In this document: positions 54,574 to 62,415 of the stretch, piece by piece | Numbering within the stretch: the first letter of the stretch is position 1 | Layout: each line of letters opens with the position of its first letter | Assembly (NCBI GenBank): GCA_036381495.1 | Contig: DASVCS010000054.1 | Location: 1 to 64,000 of the forward strand | Length of the DNA stretch: 64,000 nucleotides | Source of the DNA: DASVCS01 sp036381495 | Lineage (GTDB): Bacteria > Gemmatimonadota > Gemmatimonadetes > Longimicrobiales > RSA9 | Direction of reading: 5' to 3' | The notes under the pieces: generated by a model | Seen by the model: only the letters and a program-made list of their open reading frames with translations | The model's database searches: none | What the model was told of the DNA's origin: nothing | Position numbers and translations under genes: made by a program

Positions 54574-56703
54574 ATGCCGCTCGTCCGCCGGTTGATCCCC
54601 GTCCTCCTCATCGGTGTGCTGTCGGCGCCGCTGGCCGCGCAGGATGCGCCTTCGCGCGCGGCGCGGCAGCGGCTGCTCGAAGTCGATGATCTCTTTCGGT
54701 TCCGCCGCGTCGGCTCGCCCGTGATCAGTCCCGATGGCGAGTGGGTCGCCTATACGGTGACGACGGTGCTCGAGAAGGAGGATGCGACGCGGACGCGCAT
54801 CTGGATGGCGCCCGCGGCCGGCGGCGAGGCGCTGCCGCTCACGGCCGCCGGCGTCTCCTCTTCGAGCCCGAAGTGGAGCCCGGATGGCCGGTTCCTCGGC
54901 TTCCTCTCCGCGCGTGACGACGGCGAGACGCAGGTCTGGGTGCTGGATCGCCGCGGCGGCGAGGCGCAGAAGCTGACGGCTGTGAAGCAGGGCGTGAGCG
55001 GCTTCGAGTGGTCGCCGGACGGTAAGCGGCTGGTCCTGACGATCCGCGATCCGGAGGACGAGAAAGCGGGCGCCGACTCGACGGCCGCCGCAAAGGACCG
55101 GCCCGAGCCGTGGGTCATCGACCGCATCCAGTTCAAGCGGGACGGCCGCGGCTACCTGGACCGGCGGCGCACGCACCTGTACGTCTTCGACGTAGCGACG
55201 AAGGCGCTCCGCCAGGTCACGTTCGGCGATTACGACGACGGCGCGCCCGCGTGGAGCCCGGACGGCCGCATGCTCGCGTTCGTCAGCAATCGCGACCCGG
55301 ATCCGGACACGACCGTGAACTCGGATGTGTGGGTCGTGCCGGTGCCGGAGGATCTCGGGCCGCCGCCATCGGCGAGAGGAACCGCCGGGGATGGCGACGA
55401 GGCGGCGGCCGCGCGCGCCGTCGTCGACACCGTCGCGCCGCGCCGGCTGACCGGGCCGCCCGGCGGGGACCGCTCCCCCGCGTGGAGTCCGGACGGCCGC
55501 TGGATCGCGTACGTCACGGACGCGTCCACCACGCCCGCCGGGCTGGCCTACGGCACCTCGGCGCTGGCCGTGGTCTCCGTGGATGGCGACGCCGCGCCGC
55601 GCCGGCTCGCGCGCGCGCTCGACCGCAGCATCTCCTCGCCGCGCTTCACACCGGATGGCAGCGGCGTGCTGTTCCTGCTCACATCCGAGGGCGAGCGTTC
55701 GCTCGCGCGCGTGGACCTCGCGACGGACGAGGTCACGCGCGTGATCGGCGGGGAGCGCAGCGTCGCCTCGTACGACATGAACGCGAGCGGCGCCATCGCC
55801 GCGCTGGTCAGCGCACCACACCTGCCCGGCGAGGTGTTCGTCGGCGGCGCGGACGCCCCGTTCCAGCGCATCACGACGGTGAACGACTCGCTGATCGGCG
55901 CGCTACGCCTCGGCGCCGTCGAGAAGACGCGCTTCCGCAGTCGCGACGGCACCCCGGTCGACGCGTTCATCGTGAAGCCGCCGGACTTCCGGCCCGGCGT
56001 GCGCTACCCGACGCTCCTCTGGATCCATGGCGGCCCGACGTCGCAGGACGACTGGAGCTTCGACTTCACCGCGCAGCTCTACGCGGCCAACGGCTACGTG
56101 GTGGTGATGCCGAACTACCGCGGCTCCGACGGCTACGGTGAGGCGTTCGCCGAGGCCGTGTTCCGCCGCTGGGACGACGAGCCGCTCGAAGACGTGCTCG
56201 CCGCCGTGGACCACGTGATCGAGATGGGGATCGCGGACCCCGAACGCCTGGGCGTGGGCGGCTGGTCCTTCGGCGGCATCATGACCGACATCGTCATCAC
56301 GAACACCACGCGATTCAAGGCCGCAATGACCGGCGCCAGCGAAGTGCTCTACGCATCCAACTACGGCCACGACCAGTACCAGTGGCTCTGGGAGACCGAG
56401 TACGGCTTCCCCTGGCGCGACCCCGACCTCTGGAAGGAGATCTCGCCGTTCTACAAGCTCGAGCGCATCACCACGCCCACGCTCATCATGGGCGGCGAGC
56501 GCGACTGGAACGTCCCGATCATCAACTCGGAGCAGCTCTACCAGGGCTTGCGCCGGCTCGGCAGGACGACGCGGCTCGTCGTCTACCCCGGCGAGCCCCA
56601 CGGCATCCGGCGCCCGTCGTTCCAGAAGGACCGCTACGAGCGCTGGCTCGCGTGGTTCGGCAGGTACGTGAAGGGGGCGGCGGCGACGACGACCAGCGAG
56701 TGA
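54574..56703 (+). CDS. Exported prolyl-oligopeptidase-family serine peptidase (S9)
   Basis: A 709-residue peptidase with a signal peptide (LLIGVLSAPLAAQD). An N-terminal beta-propeller (WSPDGR repeats, to about residue 430) covers a C-terminal alpha/beta-hydrolase. The triad is Ser565 (GWSFGGIM), Asp644 (GERDWNVP) and His676 (EPHGIR). It cleaves oligopeptides, like dipeptidyl peptidase and acylaminoacyl-peptidase relatives. The ATG at 54574 sets the signal peptide. Confidence 0.94.
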   Translation: MPLVRRLIPVLLIGVLSAPLAAQDAPSRAARQRLLEVDDLFRFRRVGSPVISPDGEWVAYTVTTVLEKEDATRTRIWMAPAAGGEALPLTAAGVSSSSPKWSPDGRFLGFLSARDDGETQVWVLDRRGGEAQKLTAVKQGVSGFEWSPDGKRLVLTIRDPEDEKAGADSTAAAKDRPEPWVIDRIQFKRDGRGYLDRRRTHLYVFDVATKALRQVTFGDYDDGAPAWSPDGRMLAFVSNRDPDPDTTVNSDVWVVPVPEDLGPPPSARGTAGDGDEAAAARAVVDTVAPRRLTGPPGGDRSPAWSPDGRWIAYVTDASTTPAGLAYGTSALAVVSVDGDAAPRRLARALDRSISSPRFTPDGSGVLFLLTSEGERSLARVDLATDEVTRVIGGERSVASYDMNASGAIAALVSAPHLPGEVFVGGADAPFQRITTVNDSLIGALRLGAVEKTRFRSRDGTPVDAFIVKPPDFRPGVRYPTLLWIHGGPTSQDDWSFDFTAQLYAANGYVVVMPNYRGSDGYGEAFAEAVFRRWDDEPLEDVLAAVDHVIEMGIADPERLGVGGWSFGGIMTDIVITNTTRFKAAMTGASEVLYASNYGHDQYQWLWETEYGFPWRDPDLWKEISPFYKLERITTPTLIMGGERDWNVPIINSEQLYQGLRRLGRTTRLVVYPGEPHGIRRPSFQKDRYERWLAWFGRYVKGAAATTTSE

Positions 56704-56716
56704 GGAGGACCTCGCG

Positions 56717-58072
56717 TCAATGCAGGCTGGTGAGCCGCCGTAGCAGCGCCCGCAGTGAATCCCGCGGCACCGGCGCGCGGGCGGTGATCGTGTAGCCGAC
56801 GACGCCGGCGACGGCCGTATCGGTCGCGGCGGCCGCGGCCGGGGGCGTCGCCGAGTCGACCTGGATTCCCGAAGGCGCCAGCGGCTTCGCCAGGCTGTCG
56901 ATCGCCGTGCGCGACAACCGGCGTCGCGCCTGCCCTTCCAGCACCCTTTGCGCCTGCCGTCGGGTCTCCTGCTCCGTCGGCCGTCGCGACGGATCGAGGG
57001 CGGCCCGCACCGCATCCCGCGGTGCTACCGCGCGCTCGGGCTGCGCCGGGGGAGCGAATCCCGTGGCCACGAGCTCGTCCAGCGCCAGCGCAGACGGCCG
57101 CTGGACGAGCTCGATGACCGTGCCATCGGCGAGTCGCTGCCTGGTCCGGAGCCGGCGCTCGCCCTCCGTCTCGGCGATCGCGTAATCGACGACCGGCAGC
57201 CCTTCGATCGCGTAGATCCCGTCGACCCACTGCTCGGCCTCGGCGCGGTCGACGACCCGCCACGCATCGGCGGGAACCGACGGACCCGTCGCGACGGCCG
57301 CCATCGGCCGCGGCGGAAGCGCTTCGATGGCGCCGGCGTCCGCGGCCGGCGCCCGGGCGGCCGGCGCGTCGGCCGCGCGCTCCGCGGCACCGGTACGCGC
57401 CCCGGAGCCGGTCGGCGCGATCGCGACATCTCCGGTCGGCGCTTCCAGTTCGGGCTTCGGCGCCGCCGGGGCGACCTCGGGTTGCGGCGGTTCGACGTCG
57501 CGGCGTTCCAGCCGGTCGTGCGCCCGCTCCGCGCTGGCGCGCCGGCGCGCGGCCTCCTCCTCGGCGCGGCGGGACTGCTCCTCGACGCGGCGGGACTCCG
57601 CCTCGCGCTCCGGCCCGGACGCGGCCGACGGGCCCGTGGCGGTGGTCCGCGTCGCACTCCGCTCCTCGACCGCGAGCGGCGCTGGTGGCCGCAGGACCTC
57701 TCGCGCCAGCCAGCCGGCGCCGACCGCGAGGATCAGGCTCGCCGCCCACGCCAGCGTCGCGATGCGGAACGGCGGACGCTGAGGTCGCGCCGCCGCGCCG
57801 GGCGTCGTCGCAGCGGAGCCGTCGGCGGCGGCGCGTTCGGTGCCGCGCGCGAGCAGCGCCTCGAACGGCGGGATGGGGCCGAGTTCGGCCGGCTCGGCCG
57901 CGGCGAGGATCGCCGCGGCATCCTCGCGGAGTCGCCTCGCCTCTTCGAGGCGCGCCCGGCAGTCCGGGCACTCTTCGAGATGCCGCGCGACGTCGGCGGC
58001 TTCCGGACCGTCGTCCGGGTGCAGGCCGCCATCCAGCCAGGCGTGGAGCAGCCCCTCGTCAACGTGCGACAT
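56717..58072 (-). CDS. Anti-sigma factor with zinc-finger and long C-terminal domain
   Basis: A 451-residue protein. The N-terminal zf-HC2 anti-sigma domain has HLEECPDC (His and two Cys). A transmembrane helix follows at about 105-125 (IATLAWAASLILAVGAGWLA), then a long charged Glu/Arg/Ala segment and a folded C-terminal part. It overlaps the sigma factor gene by 14 bases, fixing it as that factor's partner. The external part is unusually long and could sense the signal. Confidence 0.9.
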   Translation of the reverse strand: MSHVDEGLLHAWLDGGLHPDDGPEAADVARHLEECPDCRARLEEARRLREDAAAILAAAEPAELGPIPPFEALLARGTERAAADGSAATTPGAAARPQRPPFRIATLAWAASLILAVGAGWLAREVLRPPAPLAVEERSATRTTATGPSAASGPEREAESRRVEEQSRRAEEEAARRRASAERAHDRLERRDVEPPQPEVAPAAPKPELEAPTGDVAIAPTGSGARTGAAERAADAPAARAPAADAGAIEALPPRPMAAVATGPSVPADAWRVVDRAEAEQWVDGIYAIEGLPVVDYAIAETEGERRLRTRQRLADGTVIELVQRPSALALDELVATGFAPPAQPERAVAPRDAVRAALDPSRRPTEQETRRQAQRVLEGQARRRLSRTAIDSLAKPLAPSGIQVDSATPPAAAAATDTAVAGVVGYTITARAPVPRDSLRALLRRLTSLH

Positions 58073-58562
58073 GCTTCGCCTCCAACGCGTGGTACGCCTC
58101 TGCCAGCCGGCGGCGCGCCCGCGCGAGCGTGGTCCCGATCGCGCCGACGGCCAGTCCGGTCTCGGCGGCGATGTCGCGATAGCTCAACCCGGCGTGCCAG
58201 AGCAGCAGGATTTCTCGGTCCCGCTGGGCGAGCGATTCGAGCGCGCGGCGCGCCGCCGCTTCCCGTTCGAGCCGCTCGACCCGCCGCAACGGGTCGGGCG
58301 GGGGAGATGCGGTCTCGGCCTCCGCCTTCAACAACGCCAGGTGGCGCTTCCGCCGCACGGCGCCGCGCGCCTCGTCCCGCGCCAGATTCGTGGCGACCGT
58401 GAAGAGCCACCGCCGCGGACTCTCGGGCTCGTGATCGAGCGCGCGCAGGAACGTCTCCTGCGCGAGATCACGCGCACGGTCCACGTCCCACACCTTGCGG
58501 TAGAGGAAGCGGACCAGCTCCGCGTACGTCGAGCGGTACACCGCTGCCCAATCCACACTCAT
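58059..58562 (-). CDS. ECF RNA polymerase sigma factor (RpoE-like)
   Basis: A 167-residue sigma factor: region 2 (AELVRFLYRKVWDVDRARDLAQETFLRAL) and region 4 (LSYRDIAAETGLAVGAIGTTLARARRRL). The anti-sigma gene overlaps its end. It probably controls envelope functions, and its own promoter should lie in the 353-base region upstream. Confidence 0.94.
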   Translation of the reverse strand: MSVDWAAVYRSTYAELVRFLYRKVWDVDRARDLAQETFLRALDHEPESPRRWLFTVATNLARDEARGAVRRKRHLALLKAEAETASPPPDPLRRVERLEREAAARRALESLAQRDREILLLWHAGLSYRDIAAETGLAVGAIGTTLARARRRLAEAYHALEAKHVAR

Positions 58563-58915
58563 CCCGGGAGTCTAGCGTTCCCGATGGGTCGGGGCCAGCA
58601 TCCCGGCGGCGTGCACGATCGCGAGACTCACGAGCAACACTCCACGACACCTTCTCCGGAAGGGTTCCATGGGAGAGGACGAACGGGGAGGCGACCGTTG
58701 CACACGACGGCGGACCTGGCCGGGATGGGGGGATGCGCAAGAGTGTCGAAACTGCGCATTCTTTGCGTACCCCGCACGGCCGCCCGGCCGCCAAGCGGTT
58801 GTGCGGCAACGTCGTGGCATCGTGGCGCGAATCTGGCCGTGGGAGGACGGCTCACGACATCAGCGCACGGCGCCGCGAGTCGCTCCGGCCGCGTGCACCT
58901 GTCTGGATCCCCGAG
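58563..58915. other. Divergent intergenic region
   Basis: About 353 bases between the sigma factor and GGDEF-like genes. No clear ECF-type GGAAC/GTC promoter pair, repeat or small gene is found. Confidence 0.45.
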
Positions 58916-59866
58916 ATGCGCATGAGCATGACGCACGACGCGACGGGGGCGCTCCGCGCCATCCTCATCGCCCTTGTCGCCCTCGCCGCTGCCATCGCCG
59001 GCGCCGTCGTGGCGCCCGATGTCGCGGCGGACCTCGAGATCTACCTCTGGCTCCTTGCCACCATCCCGGCGTTCCTGTTGGCGTACCACCGCGGCTGGGC
59101 CGGCGTGGCGACGGCGCTCGCCGGCGCGATGGTCGCGCTGGTCGCCATCCAGGCGTCGGTCCCCTTGCTCGGCCGTGGCATCCAGAACTGGCCGCTGTTG
59201 AGCCGTGTCCTGCTGGTGTTCCTCGGGACATCGGTCGGGATCGGCACACTCTCCGAGATGCTGCATCGTGCGCGCTCTCGGCTGGACCAGGTCGAGCTCG
59301 TCGATCCGTCGACCGGCCTGCCGAACCGCCGGTACGCGGACCTGATCCTGGCGCGCGAGTTCGCGGCCGCCGAGCGAGGGCGCCCGCTCACGATCGTATT
59401 GTTCGAGCCCGGCCGGATCGCGGAACGCAAGACGGTTCGGGAGATGGAGAAGATCCGCGCCGACGCGGTGCGGGACATCGGCCGGGCGCTCGGCCGCCAC
59501 ACCCGGCGGATGGACCTCTCCGCATGGTCCGGCGGCCAGAGGTTCCTGTGCATCCTCTCGTCGGGCGATCCGGAAGGCGCCCGCGTGTTCGCGGACCGGA
59601 TCCGCGCGGAGGTCCGCGCGACGACCACCGGCGCGCGGGGGCTTGTCCCCAGCGCGGGCATTGCCGGGTTCGCAGCGGGGATGACCTCGCCCGGCGACCT
59701 GATCCGCGCGGCCGACTATGCACTCTATCAGGCGCAACGCGCGGCGCCGGGCGGCGGCATCCGCGTCTACGAGCCGCCCGCCGACACGGCCCAGAGCCAG
59801 GAATACCTGGACCGCGTCCGCGCACTGCTGCGTACGCCCGGGCGGCCGGGCCCCGAGCCGGCGTAG
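58916..59866 (+). CDS. Membrane protein with degenerate GGDEF domain
   Basis: A 316-residue protein with about four N-terminal helices (ILIALVALAAAIAGAVV and following) and a C-terminal GGDEF fold: VDPSTGLPNRRYADL opens the domain, but the catalytic GGDEF is SGGQRF, with Gln-Arg in place of Asp-Glu (206-210). It should not make c-di-GMP; it may bind GTP or another protein. The start is one of three close ATGs. Confidence 0.83.
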   Translation: MRMSMTHDATGALRAILIALVALAAAIAGAVVAPDVAADLEIYLWLLATIPAFLLAYHRGWAGVATALAGAMVALVAIQASVPLLGRGIQNWPLLSRVLLVFLGTSVGIGTLSEMLHRARSRLDQVELVDPSTGLPNRRYADLILAREFAAAERGRPLTIVLFEPGRIAERKTVREMEKIRADAVRDIGRALGRHTRRMDLSAWSGGQRFLCILSSGDPEGARVFADRIRAEVRATTTGARGLVPSAGIAGFAAGMTSPGDLIRAADYALYQAQRAAPGGGIRVYEPPADTAQSQEYLDRVRALLRTPGRPGPEPA

Positions 59867-60043
59867 GCCGCCGGTCCGGTCGATCGGCGCGGAGGGCGCG
59901 GCGGACGGCCGGTTCAGTGGCCGCGACACGGTTGCCCGCCGCGGATGATGCACGGGACGCCGCTCGACCTCGGCTTCGGCTGCGCTCGCATCGACCGCCG
60001 GCCGCGCCCACGCGGGCGGCATCCCGACCCGGCGTGAACCGCC

Positions 60044-60745
60044 TCACCGCCGGCGGTACGAGAGCAGCCACGGGACCAGCATCGGCTCCGCGTAGGCGGC
60101 GTCCCACGCACCGTGGCCCACGTCCGGGTACTCGGTGTAGCGAACGTTGCCGCCGGCCCGGAGCAGTGCCGCGACCATGCGCCGGGTGGTGCCCACCGAG
60201 ATGACGTCGTCGCGCGCGCCGTGGAAGATCCAGGTCGGCGTGGCGCCGATCGCACGCGCGGTCGCGAGGAACGGGTCGCCGGCTCCCGATGGATTCGCCG
60301 CGGATGCCGGAGGATCGAACCCTGGACAGACCGGGACGAGTGCCGCGAAGCGGTGGGGGTGCTCCGCCGCCATCCGGAGCGTGCCGCTCCCCCCCATCGA
60401 GAGCCCCGTCAGGTAGATGCGCGCGGGATCGCCGCGGAACTCGGCGATCGCCGCATCCACGGCGCGCAGCGCGGCTTCGGCGATCCGTCCGCGCCACGCG
60501 GCACCGGACGGCGCCTGCGGGAAGACCGCGAGGACCGGGAACCGACCCGCATGCCGCCGGATTGCGCTGCCCAACCCCACCTCAGTCTGGAGCAGGCCGT
60601 CCGCGCCGCCCTCGCCCGCGCCGTGCAGGAACAGGATCACCGGCCAGCGCCGGCCGGCGTGCCAGCCCGCCGGCACGAACACCTGGTAGCGCCGCGTTGC
60701 GCCGGCAACGTCGAGCATCCGATCCAGGAACCCCGTCTCAGGCAT
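60044..60745 (-). CDS. Alpha/beta-hydrolase (PHB-depolymerase/carboxylesterase-like)
   Basis: A 233-residue cytosolic-looking hydrolase. LFLHGAGEGGADG forms the oxyanion region and GLSMGGSG holds Ser116. Asp179/180 (GARDD) and His211 (DVGHGAWD) complete the triad. It resembles LpqC/phospholipase-like esterases that act on acyl esters. No signal is seen. Substrate unknown. Confidence 0.9.
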   Translation of the reverse strand: MPETGFLDRMLDVAGATRRYQVFVPAGWHAGRRWPVILFLHGAGEGGADGLLQTEVGLGSAIRRHAGRFPVLAVFPQAPSGAAWRGRIAEAALRAVDAAIAEFRGDPARIYLTGLSMGGSGTLRMAAEHPHRFAALVPVCPGFDPPASAANPSGAGDPFLATARAIGATPTWIFHGARDDVISVGTTRRMVAALLRAGGNVRYTEYPDVGHGAWDAAYAEPMLVPWLLSYRRR

Positions 60746-61051
60746 TCGTGTTTACACTCCGGTGGCAGGGTCCACGCCCCGCCGGTCGCACGCGCCATGC
60801 CGTGCCGCCCCGGGCATGCCCGCACCCCGCGCGGCGTCCGACGGCCGTGCGGCAGCCGCCCGCGGCGCACGGGCCCGACCAAGCCCGGCCGGCGGCTTTG
60901 TCGCGGCGCGCCGGGGGTCGTATCATACGAGGGTAGGGCGCCGGGGCTGGGCCGGGCACCGACGCCCGGACGCGCCGCGTACACCATCTCGACCGGTCCA
61001 CCGGGCACCGCCGGCAGAGCCGACGCCCGGCCCGATCGCGCAACGGATGTC
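60746..61051. other. Intergenic region upstream of ccdA
   Basis: About 306 bases between divergent genes. It holds the promoter candidate listed separately; otherwise nothing is recognised. Confidence 0.45.
60898..60926 (+). promoter_or_regulatory. Candidate promoter of ccdA
   Basis: TTGTCG, 17 bases, TATCAT. The -10 matches five of six. It lies about 125 bases before the ATG of 61052. Confidence 0.35.
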
Positions 61052-61786
61052 ATGTCGATACTCACTGTTCTCGCAGCCGGACCGGGGCTCGGCGATGCAC
61101 TCGCGGATCGCCCGTTCCTCGCCGTGGCCACGCTGTTCGGCGCGGGCGTGCTCACCAGCCTGACGCCGTGCATCTACCCGATGATCCCGATCACGGCCGG
61201 CGTGATCGCGGGGAACGCGGCGCACGACGAGCGCTCCGCTCCACGTGCGCGGACGGTGATGCTGACGTTGACGTACGTCGCCGGGCTCGCGCTCCTCTAC
61301 GCAGCGCTTGGCCTGCTGGCCGGCCTGACCGGCTCACTCTTCGGGACCGTGGCCTCGAACCCCTGGGCGCGGCTCGTGACCGCGAACCTCCTGCTCATCT
61401 TCGGGCTGGCCATGCTGGACGTCATCCCGGTTGCGGCGCCGCGCCGCCTCGTGGCGTGGGCCGGCGGGCTGGGGGGCGGGTCCTACCCGGCCGTCTTCCT
61501 CCTCGGCGCGACTTCCGGGCTGGTCGCCGCGCCCTGCGGCGCACCGGCATTCGCCGCCGTCCTCACATGGGTCGCGACGACGGGGAGCGCGACGCTCGGG
61601 TTCATCTACCTGTTCGTCTTTTCACTCGGGATGACCGCACTGCTCGTGGTCGTCGGGGTGTTCTCCGGCACGCTGGCGTCGCTCCCGCACTCCGGACGGT
61701 GGATGGTGTGGGTCAAACGCGCCGCGGGTCTCATCATGTTGGCCATGGCGGAGTACTACCTCGTACAGGCGGGGATGGTGTGGTGA
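61052..61786 (+). CDS. ccdA: CcdA-type thiol-disulfide transporter
   Basis: A 244-residue inner-membrane protein with six helices of the CcdA/DsbD-beta family. The redox cysteines are Cys40 in SLTPCIYPM and Cys162 in AAPCGAPAF, both in the expected helices. It passes electrons from cytosolic thioredoxin to envelope thioredoxins. The TlpA-like gene follows 64 bases later, its likely partner. Confidence 0.92.
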   Translation: MSILTVLAAGPGLGDALADRPFLAVATLFGAGVLTSLTPCIYPMIPITAGVIAGNAAHDERSAPRARTVMLTLTYVAGLALLYAALGLLAGLTGSLFGTVASNPWARLVTANLLLIFGLAMLDVIPVAAPRRLVAWAGGLGGGSYPAVFLLGATSGLVAAPCGAPAFAAVLTWVATTGSATLGFIYLFVFSLGMTALLVVVGVFSGTLASLPHSGRWMVWVKRAAGLIMLAMAEYYLVQAGMVW

Positions 61787-61850
61787 AGCGTGTGACACAC
61801 GCGAGCCGATCCGGCGCGCGTGCAGTGAACATGAACGGGAAGGAAGCGAG

Positions 61851-62399
61851 ATGCGTATGAAGACCGCCACGAGCCGCGGGCCGGCGGGGAGCGCCGGCTG
61901 GGCGGCGATCGTTCTGGCGGCAGCCGTGGCCGTGGTCCCGGCGCCGCTCGATGCACAGGAGATCGGGCTGCCGATCGGCCGGACTCCGGATGCCGTGGTC
62001 ATCGAAGACCTCGATGGCAAGCCGGTCGACCTCGATCGGCTGATCGGCGACAAGCCGGCGCTCATCGAGTTCTGGGCGACGTGGTGCCCGCTCTGCGCCG
62101 CGCTCGCGCCGCGCATCGCGGCGGCGCACGAGCGCTACGGCGACCGCGTCGAATTCGTCACGATCGCGGTCGCGGTGAACGAGAGCAAGCGCTCGATCCG
62201 CCGGCACCTCGAGGACCACCCGGTCCCGGGGCACGTTCTCTGGGACACGGATGGGCGCGCGACGCGGGCGTTCATGGCGCCGTCGACGTCGTACGTGGTG
62301 GTCCTCGATGCCGATGGCCGGGTGGCGTACACGGGTGCGGGCGCGGAGCAGGACATCGCGGGCGCATTGGCCCGCGCGCTCGGCGACGCCGCACCCTGA
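61851..62399 (+). CDS. TlpA-like exported thioredoxin
   Basis: A 182-residue protein with a signal peptide (AAVAVVPAPLDAQE) and a thioredoxin fold. The active site is WCPLC (Cys79, Cys82), a variant of WCPPC found in some TlpA-like proteins. With CcdA upstream it likely reduces disulfides in the envelope, for example in cytochrome c maturation or in secreted cysteine proteins. Confidence 0.9.
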   Translation: MRMKTATSRGPAGSAGWAAIVLAAAVAVVPAPLDAQEIGLPIGRTPDAVVIEDLDGKPVDLDRLIGDKPALIEFWATWCPLCAALAPRIAAAHERYGDRVEFVTIAVAVNESKRSIRRHLEDHPVPGHVLWDTDGRATRAFMAPSTSYVVVLDADGRVAYTGAGAEQDIAGALARALGDAAP

Positions 62400-62415
62400 A
62401 CCAGCGCGCCGCGGC

